DNA of 64,000 nucleotides from Ailanthus altissimus (GCA_946807835.1 OX327684.1:11432501-11496500), one strand, 5' to 3'; shown: positions 41,312-52,311, counted from the first letter of the stretch. Translations and numbers: made by a program. The notes: generated by a model not told the origin, from the letters alone.

Positions 41312-44300
41312 TGATAGGGGCGTAAAAATACTAGTATGATTTGTACCCAACTTTTATTTTCTTCTTCAAATCATATATATTTGACTATGTAATTGTGTTT
41401 TATGATCATAAATAGATGCATGACAGAAATGTGATGTATAGGAACAAAAGTGAGGCGAATTGGACGTCAAACGAAGAAGTTACACTCAAAATATGAAAGT
41501 AGCGCAGCAGGTGGCTAGGCACCGTAGCGCCCAGATCAGTGAGTGAGCACCGCGGCGCTCAGCACCCATGCGGATGTTTAAATACTCCTCTCAACTCGTC
41601 TATTTGGGGGATTAGAGGCTCCTCGCGCCTAGGGTTTTTTATAGCAACAAAAACACTATTTTAGGCAGTAGAAAGCATGAAAATTAACACTTCATTTGGG
41701 TATTGGATGCAAGAATCAACAACAAGAGCCAAGAATCAAGAGGAAGAAGAAGAATTTCTGCATTTTGGAGGAAGAACATCACCATTGCCAAAGGGAACTT
41801 TCTTCTTCTCTTCAATTTGTAATTGTTGTTAGATGATGATGTTGTTAGATGGTCTAAACTTATGTTTTTAATTATGAACTAAGTTTATTGCTAGGATTAC
41901 AATGTTAACTCATATGTAGCTTTGATTAATTATTTTCCCTTATTTGTCATGTTGGTATTGAATTGTTCAATTTATTCTATGCTTAATGCTTCTAATTACA
42001 TGACAATGTATTAGATTGATTTGGGAACCTTAATGAACTTGGAAAATGGAATTTTGTATTAGCCATATATAAATTTATGTATGATCATGTTGACGTATTT
42101 TAAGGTGTATGCATGTGATTGTGTACATATTGAAAAAATAAAATTATGTATTATATACATGAATTTGGCAGTGGAATTTATCAAGTAATCAATATATACA
42201 CATGTAGTTCAATTCTTAACAATTTAAGAATACAGAAACATACCTTTGAAGACCTCCGATGAAGATTTCCAGTTTCGGATATCCTTACTCCAAGTTTGAG
42301 CTCACCTTGAAGTGCACTCTTGTCCAATTCTAGTTCACAATAATCTGGTGGGATTGTGAAGCTAGAATAGCAGCAGTATGATCTCCAGCAACAAGGTTTT
42401 GATTATAGAAAGAAAAATATAAAGGATTTATTTTTCTTTCTCCTTTGGTTTTTCTCACAAGTCTTTGTTCTTTGAAAAACTCTCTCAAAAACCAACTCTT
42501 CTTTTTTTGTTTTTCAACGCTTGCACGAATTTTCATTTACTCTCATGTTAACACAATTGAAACTCAACTATTTTAGTGGTTACCACAACTTCACAAGTGC
42601 TCCACCAAAATTAGATTAAGTGGCCAACTACCAAAACCATTTTTGGTGGCCATTTTAATGGTCTAATAAAATTAATCATTAATTACAAAATGGTGCTCTA
42701 CTAAATTTAGGTTATGTTTCTCAAATTAGGCATGTCTTCTATTTATGAATAAAATAATAAATAAATAAAATTATATTTTATTTATTTAAATAACATTTAT
42801 TTAATTATTCAAAAACTATTTGAATAATTAATATTTACCTCATTTGATTTTACTAATATGGTAAATGGTTGAATTCATGGTAAAACAATTCATACAATAA
42901 AATTGTGTCACTTGTTAATATCTAATTAGTTAACAACTCTTGTCAACTAATTAAATAATATACTTAACATTTAAGTTTAAACAAGTGCACAACCCGAGGA
43001 AACTCGAAATATATTTTCGGTTTGCTGGAATTTCTAGGATGGAACTGTTCAATCCATTATGCTACCCCAGTGCACAACGAGTACACTTCATATTGTGAGA
43101 CTCTCTAGGTCCATGCTCGAATTGTCATATAGAATTCCTTCATACGTTCATGAACGATGCCCCACACACACGTTACGGATATTACCAAGCGGCGCGTTAG
43201 ACCATACAAGTTGAGGTTATAACATATTCATATAATCGCTTCATCATTTGTATCCGAGTAGAGCAGAGATATAGATCAACACCGTCAAATCTCCATATGC
43301 CTGACTGAAAGCTTATCTCTAGAATTGTATTGCAATAAATAATATTCCTAAACACTTTTGTAATATTATTTATCCCTAGGGTTAAACTCTTTTCCCGGGA
43401 ATTATTGCTTATAGCCATAAGACTTTCTGAAATACAATCTATAGAGTATTAGGATATAATACTCACCCAAATGAGCTGATGGATCCCATATCTATGCACA
43501 CCGGATTCCATGAGCATCGGACCATACCCAGCGACACCCAGCAGTCAGACCATGAAAGGTTTCTGACATGTGTGGAACCAAAGTATGGTGGATCACTTAC
43601 AAGCCCACCGTGGCACTCAGGTCAAAGGACCACAAATACTACTCAACTCGAAAGATCCTCCATTGACGGCTTTATGGGATGTCTATTGGAGATCTTTGTG
43701 AGTCTATTCAGTATTCAGTCCTTACTGAATACCTGTATCTCTATACGAGCTTCCACTAAACTCATGGTTTGCTAAGACTAACCATCTGGACCATCCAGAT
43801 ATAGACATACACCAATCTATATATTTGTTAAGGTATTCACTGACAGACCTGTATCAATGAAGATAGATCAGGAACATAATATTTGAGAACATATTTGCAT
43901 AATGACATTTTCTAGCATTATTTGCAACTCTTTGCAATTATGTTATTACTAATACATTCTTAGGTCTTTGTCCCATTTCAGACAAGGCTCTAACTCTTTA
44001 GATATCGCTGACTCTTATAACCTAGTAACTCTTATCAGTGCCAACTCTTAGCATTTATAACTCTCAGCGTTGTTAATTCTTAGCACTGATCTAAACTCAT
44101 TTAGACCAGATCTGAACTCTTTTAGATTGTACAATGTCTGAAACGTTACAAGCATCTTACCATATATAAATATAATTAGCGATTTATTGAAATAATAACA
44201 CTAGTATAAATATGAAACAAATATTCATACATAATGGGATGGCACGTAAGCATAAATCCCAACAGATCATTATGTAAAAGCATGAGTTATATATGAGATA

Positions 44301-44778
44301 GAAATATACTCGTATGGCATATATGACTATTTAGAGAATTTGAATTTAATGAATCTTATTTCAATTTGATTATTATAGGAATATAGATAATTAATTGGAT
44401 GAGATGTACTTACTTGACCATCGGAAGAGGCTTGTGAGGATATTAGAGTTCTTGGTTAACATTCATATTGATAGTTCTAAGGGGAGTAATTGAATTCAAG
44501 TAAAGTATTGAGGGAATATTGTAATCCTAAGAATTTAAGTATTTGTGCTATCACGCTTATTCTCTTTGCTTAATTTTTTTAATTATTATTTTTGTTTAGT
44601 TAGTTTAGATATAAAAATTATTGAATTGCTAATAGCTTGAATAAGAATAGAAGAACATAATGTTAGTACTTAGCAAGTAGTAATAACAATTCTTCGTGGG
44701 ATCGACACTACTTATCATATATTACTTGTTACGATAACGTATACTTGCGTTAGTTTGTGTTATACAAAATAACCATCA
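41312..44778 (+). mobile_element. Athila D 3' LTR (interrupted by a family E LTR)
   Basis: Begins TGATAGGGGCGTAAAAATAC and ends AACCATCA. The LTR parts are 41,312-42,087 and 44,270-44,778, about 1.3 kb in total. A GC-rich block ('gcaccgtagcgccc', 'accgcggcgctcag') lies at 41,510-41,565. A weak TATA-like 'gtttaaatactcc' follows at 41,576. The 'ggatgcaagaatcaac' block marks where the 5' LTR copy begins. Confidence 0.9.
42088..44264. mobile_element. Solo family E LTR (copy 4), deepest nesting level
   Basis: Begins TGTTGACG and ends AATCCCAACA, 2,177 bases, with a perfect 5-bp duplication GATCA (42,083-42,087 and 44,265-44,269). It is colinear with copies 1 and 3, except that its first ~150 bases differ from theirs. 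Open frames inside, such as 43,479-43,775, read LTR sequence and are not genes. It is inserted in D, which is in Tekay-1, which is in H, which is in the Tat element. Confidence 0.93.
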
Positions 44779-46250
44779 GGTTTTTGGATGTATTTCCAGA
44801 GGATATTCTGGGCTTACCTCCAGATAAAGAGATAGAGTTTAAAATAGAAGTAGCCCCTATAACGCAACCCATTTCCAAAGCATCTTATAAAATGGCTCTT
44901 TCAGAATTGAAAAAACTGAAGGTTCGGCTAGAAGAGTTGGTGAATAAAGGTTTCATCAGACTGAGTACTTCTCCTTGGGGAGCATCGGTTTTGTTTGTAA
45001 AGAAGACAGACAGAAGTATTAGATTATGCATTGATTACAGGGAATTGAATAAAGTAACAATGCGTAATCAATATCCATTTTTGAGAATTGATGATATGTT
45101 TGATCGACTACAGGGGGCTAGAGTATTTTCCAAGATAGATCTGAGGTCAGGCTATCATCAACTAAATATTCATGAGGAAGATGTTCCCAAGACGGCCTTT
45201 AGGACACGATATGGGCATTATGAATTCTTGATCATGCCTTTTAGGCTGACTAATGCCCCAGCCACTTTTATGGATCTTATGAACAAAGTTTTTCGATGCT
45301 ATTCAGATCGGTTTGTGATGTTATACTGGTTTATTCAAGCAGTGAGGAAGAGCACGCAAAACAACTAAGGATTTTTTTACAAACCTTAAGGGAGCATCAG
45401 CTGTACGCTAAACTTAGTAAATGTCAGTTCTGGCTAGAGAGGGTTGCATTTTTAGGGCATGTTAACTCTGCAGAATGGGTGACAGTAGATCCCCAGAAGA
45501 TTGAAGCCATATTAAATTGGAGACAGCCTATGAATGTGACGAAAGTCTGTAGTTTCTTGGGTTTGGCTAGATATTATAGGAAGTTTGTAGATGGATTCTC
45601 AAAGATAACTGCTCCTCTGACTAAACTAACCCGAAAAGAAGAGAAGTTTGTATGGTCGGAAGCATGCCAGCAGAGTTTCAAAGAGCTAAAGCGAAGGATG
45701 ACTTCGGCCCCAATGCTTACACTTTTGTCGGGGAAGGGCGCATTTACCATATTGTGATGCTTCCAGGAAGGGTCTAGGTTGTGTGCTGATACAAAAGGAG
45801 AAAGTAATAGCCTATGCTTCCATACAATTAAAGAAGCATGAACAGAATTATCCTACATACGACCTAGAACTAGCTGCAATAGGTTTTGCTCTAACAATTT
45901 GGAGGCATTATTTGTATGGGGTTCCTTGTAAGATCTTTACAGACAATAAGAGCTTACAATACTTGTTCACCCAGAAAAGAATTGAATATGAGGCAGAGAA
46001 TGTGGCTGGAGCTTATTAAAGATTATGAGTACACCCTGGAGTACCATCCAGGAAAAGCTAACGTGGTAGCAGATGCTCTCAACAGAAAGCCTGTCGGTTC
46101 AATAGTTCACTTGAAGGTCGCATATCTATCAATGTTGATAGAATTGAGGTCTTTGGGTGTAAAATTAGAATTGTCAGATTCGAGAGCACTATTAGCCATA
46201 TTTCAGGCCTATCCAATATTGGTTGATCGGATTAGAGCACTATAGACTCA
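44779..46250 (+). pseudogene. pol: Tekay-1 reverse transcriptase and RNase H (broken)
   Basis: Reads '[20 protein letters not shown]', '[20 protein letters not shown]', '[20 protein letters not shown]', '[20 protein letters not shown]', then '[15 protein letters not shown]'. The first catalytic Asp is present (F-S-K-I-D-L). At the F-x-D-D box the frame shifts, and the sequence reads V-C-D-V-I-L-V-Y-S, so the second Asp is Val. The thumb follows ('[20 protein letters not shown]', '[18 protein letters not shown]'), then RNase H with a frameshift near 45,755, '[15 protein letters not shown]', '[11 protein letters not shown]' and the tether 'EYHPGKANVVADALNRKP'. This is the Tekay/Del order. It is dead by frameshifts and by the lost catalytic residue. 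Confidence 0.92.
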
Positions 46251-46746
46251 AGATTTATAGGTAGTTAAATTGAATGGTGAAATCGAGTCTGGGCAGCAGA
46301 AGGATCTTTCAGTGACTAAGGATGGTGTGGTAATCTTGGGTTGGAGATTATGTGTTCTGGATGTAAATGAGTTCAGAAGAGAGATTATGGAATAAGCTTA
46401 TTCTTCTGCATATACTATGCATCCGGGAAGCACAAAGATGTATCGTACCCTAAAAGAGCACTACTGGTGGAAGGGTATAAAGAAAGATATAGCCGAATTT
46501 GTCTCAAGATGCCTAACTTGCTAGCAAGTAAAGGCTGAACATCAGAAACCTGCAGGGCTCTTGCAACCCCTTTCGATTCCGGAGTGGAAATGAGAGAGAA
46601 TAACGATGGACTTCGTGGTAGAACTTCTGCGTAGCCAGATAGGCAACGATGCAATATGGATAATTGTTGATAGACTGATGAAATCAGCCCATTTCCTACC
46701 CATTAGAAGCAGTTATTCTTTAGATAAATTGGCCTAATTGTACACA
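46251..46746 (+). pseudogene. pol: Tekay-1 integrase, zinc-binding domain and start of core
   Basis: Reads 'HPGSTKMYRTLKEHYWWKGI' and 'KKDIAEFVSRCLTC', the H-H-C-C zinc-binding domain, then 'QVKAEHQKPAGLLQPLSIPE', 'ERITMDFVVELLRSQIGNDA', 'IWIIVDRLMKSAHFLPI' and 'SYSLDKLA'. T-M-D-F-V carries the first catalytic Asp and D-R-L-x-K-S-A-H-F-L-P is typical of Tekay integrases. Stops occur at about 46,394, 46,523, 46,591 and 46,736. The gene is broken at 46,747 by a foreign insert and resumes at 47,563. Confidence 0.9.
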
Positions 46747-47562
46747 TCATCAGGAATGGATTCAATCAACGGATTTCCCTTGCCTCCTAGATCCACTGGG
46801 CGAGTGGAAGACATTGAGAAGGGCTTCACATCCCTTGCAGTTGAGGTTTGAAACTTGGTTGCGCTCCTCCGATTGACAGATTCCTGGAAAAAAAGAACGC
46901 CTTGAGGCGGAGGATTGTACCTGGAAATGGAAGCTCTGCCCCCCTCACACTATTCTATTTAGAATTAGGGGCTTGCCTCTTTCTCTCTCTACCGCCTGTG
47001 TCTATCTCCTGTCAAGTGTGCTCCCTGCCACGCTACTCTCACAGCAACTGTAACTGTGTGACTAACAACAAACAACAGTACCAGTTCGTGCATCAGTGGT
47101 TCAAGTGCAGTGCCCAGAAACGGTTCAAAGATCTATGGCGATATAAATTTCCCAACAGGGAAGTATATTCAAAAGAATCATCAAGTAAGTGGCCTTAGTT
47201 TCATAACCTAAAGCACCGGTCTTCTTATCAACAACAGCGGAAGCAATCCTATGGGAGTATCTTGGGTTCTCCTCTATGATTGACTTGGGTATGTATACTT
47301 TTGATTCTCTCTGGAGACATGGCTATCGTATGTCCACAGCGTTACAAATCGAGTTTTGCTCCGCATCAAACAACTCATCACGTGGGTATTATACATTCAT
47401 CCTCCAAGCTAGATTCTCAATGGCTTTTTTACATTTCATTTACACTGGGGCTACCCATCATATGACGAGTAATCCGGCTGCATTTGTCTCATCCTCGCCG
47501 TACCAAGGCAAAAGTGTCGTCTTCACCGGTGACCACACCTTACTCTCTATTTTAGACATTGG
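46747..47562 (+). other. ~0.8-kb mosaic insert with a Copia-like protease segment
   Basis: The insert separates 'LDKLA' of the Tekay integrase from 'EVVRLHGVSVSIVSD'. Its right part (about 47,440-47,560) reads 'YTGATHHMTSNPAAFVSSSP' then 'YQGKSVV', which matches the D-S/T-G-A-T/S-H-H-M-T box of Ty1/copia protease followed by the usual spacer. The catalytic Asp is replaced by Tyr. The left part has 'MDSINGFPLPPRSTGRVEDI' (from 46,756), a C/T-rich stretch and Cys-rich frames that I cannot assign with confidence. It has no LTRs, terminal repeats or clear target duplication. It may be repair filler or a reverse-transcribed fragment. Confidence 0.6.
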
Positions 47563-48240
47563 TATGAGGTGGTACGGCTCCATGGTGTTTCAGTATCCAT
47601 TGTGTCTGACAAGGATCCACGGTTCACTTCTCAATTTTAGCCCAGCTTACAAAAAGCTCTATGCACTAGATTGAGTTTTCGTACGACCTTTCATCTACAA
47701 AAATATGGCCAGTCTGAACAGACAATTCAGATACTCAAGGATGTGCTCAGAGCATGTGTTATAGGGAGTTGGGATACTTATTTGCGGCTAATAGAGTTCA
47801 TCTATAATAATAGCTACCAGACTAGCATCGAGATGGCACCATATGAAGCATTGTATGGAAGGAAGTGCAGAACTCCAGTTTATTGGGATGAGGTATGTGA
47901 AAGGAAGCTTATCGGCCTAGAAATTGTCTAGATTACTTTGAAAAAGATTCAAGTTATCAGACAGAGATTGAAAGTAGCTAATGATAGACATAAGAGTTAT
48001 GCAGATAATAGGAGAAGAGACTTGGAGTTTCAGATTAGTGGTAAGGTCTTTTCTAAAGATATTACCATGGAAGGGAGTACTATAATTTAGGAAGTGAGAA
48101 AAGCTGAGTCCCTGATATATTGGGCCGTACAAGATAGTTGAAAGAGTATCATATCGTCTGCAATTACCAAAAGATATAGCTAGAATTCATGATGTGTTTT
48201 ACATTTCCATGCTTTGCAAGTATTTAGCAGATCCTTCGCA
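47563..48240 (+). pseudogene. pol: Tekay-1 integrase, catalytic core and C-terminal part
   Basis: Reads 'EVVRLHGVSVSIVSDKDPRF', then 'TSQF', stop, 'PSLQKAL', then 'QSEQTIQILKDVLRACVI', 'GSWDTYLRLIEFIYNNSYQT', 'SIEMAPYEALYGRKCRTPVY', 'WDEVCERKLIGLEIV', stop. S-D-K-D-P-R-F holds the second catalytic Asp and Q-S-E-Q-T the Glu. G-R-K-C-R-T-P is diagnostic for chromovirus integrases. The following 'KIQVIRQRLKVANDRHKSYA' and 'DNRRRDLEF' match the linker before the GPY/F module. Stops and frameshifts are frequent from 47,930 on. Confidence 0.9.
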
Positions 48241-48265
48241 CATCCTAAGAGAATAGTTAGTAAAA

Positions 48266-48457
48266 TTGAACAAGAATTTGACCTATGAAGAGAAGCTTAT
48301 GCAAATCTTAGACCGAAAAGAGCAAGTGCTTTGTAATAAAAGCATTCCTTTAGTAAAGGTGTTATGGATGAACCATGGAGTAGAAGATGCCACGTGGGAA
48401 CGTGAAGATCAGATGCGAGTACAACATCCCAACCTCTTCGAGATAGGTACAATTTAA
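48266..48457 (+). pseudogene. pol: Tekay-1 chromodomain-like C-terminus
   Basis: Reads 'NKNLTYEEKLMQILDRKEQV', 'LCNKSIPLVKVLWMNHGVED', 'ATWEREDQMRVQHPNLFEIG'. The I-L-D-R-K ... V-K-V-L-W-x-N-H-x-x-E-x-A-T-W-E pattern is the chromodomain-type C-terminus of Tekay/Del integrases, thought to guide insertion into heterochromatin. This part is open for 63 codons and ends at TAA 48,455. The text 'atttcgaggacgaaat' that follows is common just downstream of Tekay pol. Confidence 0.88.
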
Positions 48458-48473
48458 ATTTCGAGGACGAAAT

Positions 48474-48495
48474 TTTTTTTAAAGATGGGTGAAAT
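48474..48495 (+). other. Tekay-1 polypurine tract region
   Basis: The string 'aaagatgggtgaaat' directly precedes the 3' LTR start at 48,496. The purine-rich AAAGATGGGTGAAA is the likely plus-strand primer. Confidence 0.8.
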
Positions 48496-51052
48496 TGTAA
48501 TATCCAATCCCTATTAGTAGTATTGGCACCAAGATTTTGGTATAGAGTAATGAAGACACTGTGGGGTTACCGATTCTAACCCTATTAGAAATATTTGTTT
48601 TCTATGGTGTGCATAAGAGATATTAGACCTAATTTGATAATTTCACATTCGATCAGAGCGTCGGATGACCCTAGAATATTTTTGGAATTTTTCTCTTTTA
48701 TCTTGGAAAATGAAATTTTAATTTACCACATGAATTTCCATTTAAGGGTTATGTATGGAACAAGGCATTGTTGAGAAACACAATCCATATATTAGAGAAT
48801 GGACCATTTAGAGACAATTTCATGGATTGCCAAGTTGGAAATTCTAGTTAGTTCCTTTGACTATTCTAACTAAATAGTTACAAAGGAACCAATTACATAC
48901 TTAGTTTTCAACCAATGGCAAATTAGAAATTTAGAGTAAGTTGAGAGGCAAATTGGTCAATTGATGGAGCACTATATATATAGTAGAAGTGTGTAGAAAT
49001 TTAAAAAGATTAAAGCAAAACACTTAGAGTAAATGAGAAGCAAAATTCGTGCAAGAGAAGAGTGGTGCTACTACAGTGAAATTTTAGTTTTTCTCATGCT
49101 TTTTCATGCTTAATCAAGCTATAATAAGGTAACGCATAAGTTTTTAAGCTCAATTGAAGCCCCTATTAATGAAAATTCAAGAAAAAGATGTAAGAAAAGC
49201 ATTATTTTGTGAGGTTGATATGTGAACTTTTAAGATTGCTTGAATTGATGTTCTTGTATGTATTCTTGGTTTAGATTAAGTTGAATTCTAGTATGGAGCT
49301 TGAAAGAGTCATCAAGTTGAAGAAATTAGCAAGTAAGAATTAGGGTTTTGGGTGATTTTGATGTAGAGACTTCAATTGTTTGTAATTAGGGCATTAGAAT
49401 GAAGTTGGCTTGATTTTGATGCAATTGAAATGAGAAATTGAGAAAAGAAATGTGCTGGAACATAGGGTAAAATTTTGCCACTTTAGGGAAGTTAGGGTTG
49501 AGTTGTGTTTTGGTTGAGTTGTTGTGTATGGTACCTTATGTATATTGAATATACATGGTTGATGGAAAAATCAAAAATGAAGAAAATGGGACATAATTGC
49601 CCATTTTGGTAAAGTGAAGGGCAATTATGTCTAACCAAAGTTATAGGGTGTTAAGAAATTTTTAGCGCGTCAGATGGTGAGTTAGATTAGATTAAATGAC
49701 TCTGTAAATCAAAATTGGAAAATAGTATCCATTCGGGCTTTGTATGCCAATCAAGGCATTTAGTAGTTAAATGAGATTCTAGTGTTTGAATTAGTTCTAA
49801 ATGTCATTTATGGCGTGTAGGTGAAGAATAACGGGAGCAGAAATCTAGAGCGAAATTGAGTTCGGAGCGATTGTCAGTGAAAATTTATCATTTTCTTTAT
49901 CTTTCGTTTATTATGTATCTACATGATGAAAATGTATGTTTTATGTGCTTTTAATGCATAAACATTGGCAAATATTGGGGGTGTGTCACTAACTCCGGGA
50001 AGTCGGGTTGTTGAGTCATGTGAGTCGCTCTATGTGTATGGGGTATTGTCTCGCTATTGCATAGCTAGTGAGATGTATTGAGATGTCACTGTGGGTGCTG
50101 CTAGTTGAGGTGCCTCGTGACCTACTCACGTGTGCAGTTGAGTCACTGCGTGAGTATAGAACTTTAGGGTTACCATTGGTACAATTTAAAAAGAAAAAGG
50201 CCAAGCGAGGGCTTTACTAGTTTTTGATCTACTGACTGCATATTATGCATTTATATGCACATGCTAGTTATTATGTTGTACAAAATTTGGATATTATTTT
50301 TCAAAGATATAAATAAAACCCACTCGACAAGATTTCATCGGCATATGATATTAAAAACTATTTTACAGCTTTATACAAGTTTTATAAACATGAATTATGC
50401 ATGTCTTTTAGAATTTAATATTTATGCAGAATTATATTTTAATTCGAAATCTTAAATGCACTTACTGAGCTCCTTTAGCTCACTCGTTTTGTGTGTTATT
50501 TTTTCTAAACCCCATTCCCATGTGCAGGTCACGGTACGTAAGCTGCTGATTCTCTTACTGCTGATTAGTGGGCCAAATTTAAAGATCATTTTGTATATGT
50601 AAATGTGCTAAATAGCACTCTTTTTACTTTTTGCATAGTAGTTATAGGCATGTGTTAAAAGGTTTCGATATTATAATGATCGTTTTTACTTTTTATGAGT
50701 GTACCAGTTTTATAATTTTAATGAAGTTATTGAGTTGAGTTGGATTGATTTTGGAAAGGACCGGAGGTCTTATTTGATAGTATTAAGAAGTGTTTGAAAT
50801 AGAAGTGCAATTTCTTTGCAGGTTTTATATTGGATTTTGAAAAAAAGCAGGTAAAACTCTGCCCGTTTGTTTTAAATTAAGATGTCATTTCCATGTATAT
50901 TCCAAGATTTTCTCAATAATAGCAAGAACTAAAAAGATGTTCGCCACACGAAATTTCTCAACTTACCTAGCTAAATTCTAAAGAACTTCCGTCGGAATGC
51001 CTGATAGGGCTGCTGGGATCTACAGTCGAGGGTTTCGGGACGAGTCCTGTCA
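48496..51052 (+). mobile_element. Tekay-1 3' LTR
   Basis: Begins TGTAATATCC and ends GTCCTGTCA, 2,557 bases, followed by CCTAG, the right target duplication. It has the TATA-like 'gcactatatatatag' near 48,970 and a 'gctactacagtg' motif at 49,068. A deletion of about 150 bases relative to the other LTRs lies near 49,965. The LTR is uninterrupted. Confidence 0.92.
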
Positions 51053-51274
51053 CCTAGGTTGTGGTTTATTTATTTCCTTGAGGTTGTGGCTTGGGGACTT
51101 GTGAAATAACTTCTTTACCCTTCTTTTCGTCAAACTTTAATCTTTTTTATACTTTAATTGGATAAAATGTACAAAATAATCAATACATGCATAAGTAGCC
51201 ACATTTTAATAATTGAAATGAGCAAATATCATATTAAAAAGGGGTATTAAACAATGTATAAAACTCACTTATCA
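51053..51274 (-). mobile_element. Athila H 5' LTR, first part
   Basis: On the minus strand it starts TGATAAGTGAG at 51,274 and matches the H 3' LTR from its start ('tttaatacccc', 'gtattgatt', 'aaaagaagggtaaagaagt', 'ccacaacctagg'). It is separated by Tekay-1 from the piece at 27,270-27,347. To its right lies Tat antisense-ORF coding sequence, so 51,274/51,275 is the outer edge of Athila H. Confidence 0.82.
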
Positions 51275-51476
51275 AAGGGGGAAGAAACGGTTTTGATGAT
51301 AGTTTGCCTTTCCTTTTAAAAATGGATGGTTCAGGTTTGGGGGTTTCTTATTTTGGGATAAGGCAAGAAGCCTTAGACCCTTGTCCTACCATTTCTACTG
51401 ACTTATCACTGCTACTCTCCTCCCACGAGCTATGCTCACAACTACTAGTTTCATCTAGCCTTTGAGCCTTTGACAT
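51275..51476 (-). pseudogene. Tat antisense ORF, N-terminal exon
   Basis: The minus strand starts at ATG 51,476 and reads 'MSKAQRLDETSSCEHSSWEE', 'SSSDKSVEMVGQGSKASCLI', stop, then 'ETPKPEPSIFKRKGKLSSKP'. It is Ser- and Lys-rich and has no domain. Its end, K-G-K-L-S-S-K-P, aligns with K-G-K-M-S-S-K-P in the fragment at 36,385-36,829, and the next part of the protein is the core at 13,907-14,261. An upstream intron is likely, with donor 'AAGAG|GTAAGG' near 51,597 and acceptor 'GATGTAG|GATG' at 51,478. It is cut at 51,275 by Athila H. Confidence 0.65.
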
Positions 51477-52311
51477 CCTACATCACCACGACTAGTTTTG
51501 GGCTCAATTCTTCAACTCTCACAATAACCCATACAACAATAAGAAAGAACTTGCAAAATACAAGAAAATAAATAGAAGAAAATATGGGAAATTCCTTACC
51601 TCTTACAGGCTTGAGCAGCCATTCTAGCAAGTAGCTTGATTTTGAAGTGTTTTACAGATCGACCTGTGAGAAACCACACAAAAAACAAACCCAGTATAAG
51701 GAAAAGCAAGAATAGTGGGAGAAAGTAAGGAAAAATATAAGAAGTGCAAATGAGCTAAAAAATGACCTTACTTACCACGTAGATGAGCGAAGCTTAGTTG
51801 TAGTCACGTTGGAGCCAATAAACTTGCTATAGGGAAACAGAGAGATGAAAAAAATGAGAACAAAGAATTAGAAAACTACCTTGAAGGATTAGGTATATTA
51901 CTTAAAAGTTTAAAGGTGAGGGAGTTAAGAAGATGAAAAGGGAAATGAGATTTTGGTTGTTCGTTTTAAACCTACCTCTTCAGATGGCGCCACGTGGAAA
52001 CACGCTAAGGGATTAGCGTGTGCTACATTCTGATGTAGTATGGCTATAGCTAAACCCTTCTGAGGGAATGTGGTAGGGGCATAATTATTTCCCTACCCCC
52101 AACTTACTCTTAGAAAAGGCGAAACTGCTCTTTGGCAATTTCTAGATATTAAGAAAGGGGAGGGAGTTTTCTTGTCAAAATAGAGATTTCAAAAAAATAA
52201 GGGAAAAAGAAAGAAGGAAGAGGAACAACCAATAGAGATGCGGCACATATCACCTGAAGAAGTTAGTTCCTATTGTCTCCTTACCTCAACGTTAGTAATG
52301 AGAGGGGTTAG
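51477..52311. other. Tat region upstream of the antisense ORF, up to the polypurine tract
   Basis: About 835 bases. On the minus strand it should hold the leader (with a probable intron at about 51,478-51,597) and promoter of the antisense ORF. On the plus strand it ends in 'aatgagaggggttag' (52,297-52,311), a good polypurine tract next to the LTR start. No other coding sequence was seen. Confidence 0.6.

Larger units (their letters stand above)
36919..44778 (+). mobile_element. Athila D, gag-only (non-autonomous) element inserted in Tekay-1 pol
   Basis: 5' LTR 36,919-37,820 (its first ~390 bases missing), tRNA-Asp-type primer site 37,827, an Athila-type gag, a short integrase-like remnant, hairpin, ~1.6 kb non-coding, and 3' LTR 41,312-44,778 (interrupted). 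Protease, RT, RNase H and the integrase core are absent. The Tekay frame is interrupted between 'VVREF' and 'LDVFPE'. The left junction lies at a GATG shared by Tekay and LTR sequence. A full target duplication is therefore not visible. Confidence 0.88.
27348..51052 (+). mobile_element. Tekay-1, full-structure chromovirus element with nested insertions
   Basis: 5' LTR 27,348-31,862, primer site 31,866, gag, protease, RT, RNase H, integrase, chromodomain-like end, 3' LTR 48,496-51,052. Target duplication is CCTGG (27,343-27,347) / CCTAG (51,053-51,057); the undisturbed H LTR has CCTAG at the same place. Insertions inside it are a solo Athila LTR (28,998-30,329), a 429-bp unknown (30,361-30,789), a solo Tekay LTR (33,390-36,133), an antisense-ORF fragment (36,385-36,829), Athila D (36,919-44,778) and a mosaic piece with Copia-like coding (46,747-47,562). 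Without these it is about 10 kb, normal for Tekay. Confidence 0.9.
15165..51274 (-). mobile_element. Composite remains of minus-strand Athila element H
   Basis: The left LTR (15,165-15,783 plus 18,100-18,484) is followed inward by an Athila-type 3' internal region (18,485-21,004). At the right, LTR pieces of the same type (27,270-27,347 and 51,053-51,274) end at the sense LTR start, TGATAAGTGAG. The simplest reading is one minus-strand element with its 3' LTR at the left and 5' LTR at the right. Two Tekay elements inserted in the 5' LTR, and the primer site plus most of gag were lost near 21,004. At 51,275 the flank is the Tat antisense ORF. The target duplication is lost on the left. Confidence 0.6.

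Noticed and set aside
43479..43775. 98-codon open frame with many His/Pro residues
   Set aside because: It lies within a family E LTR; the colinear region of copy 3 (17,394-17,675) reads a different and shorter frame, so it is not a conserved protein.
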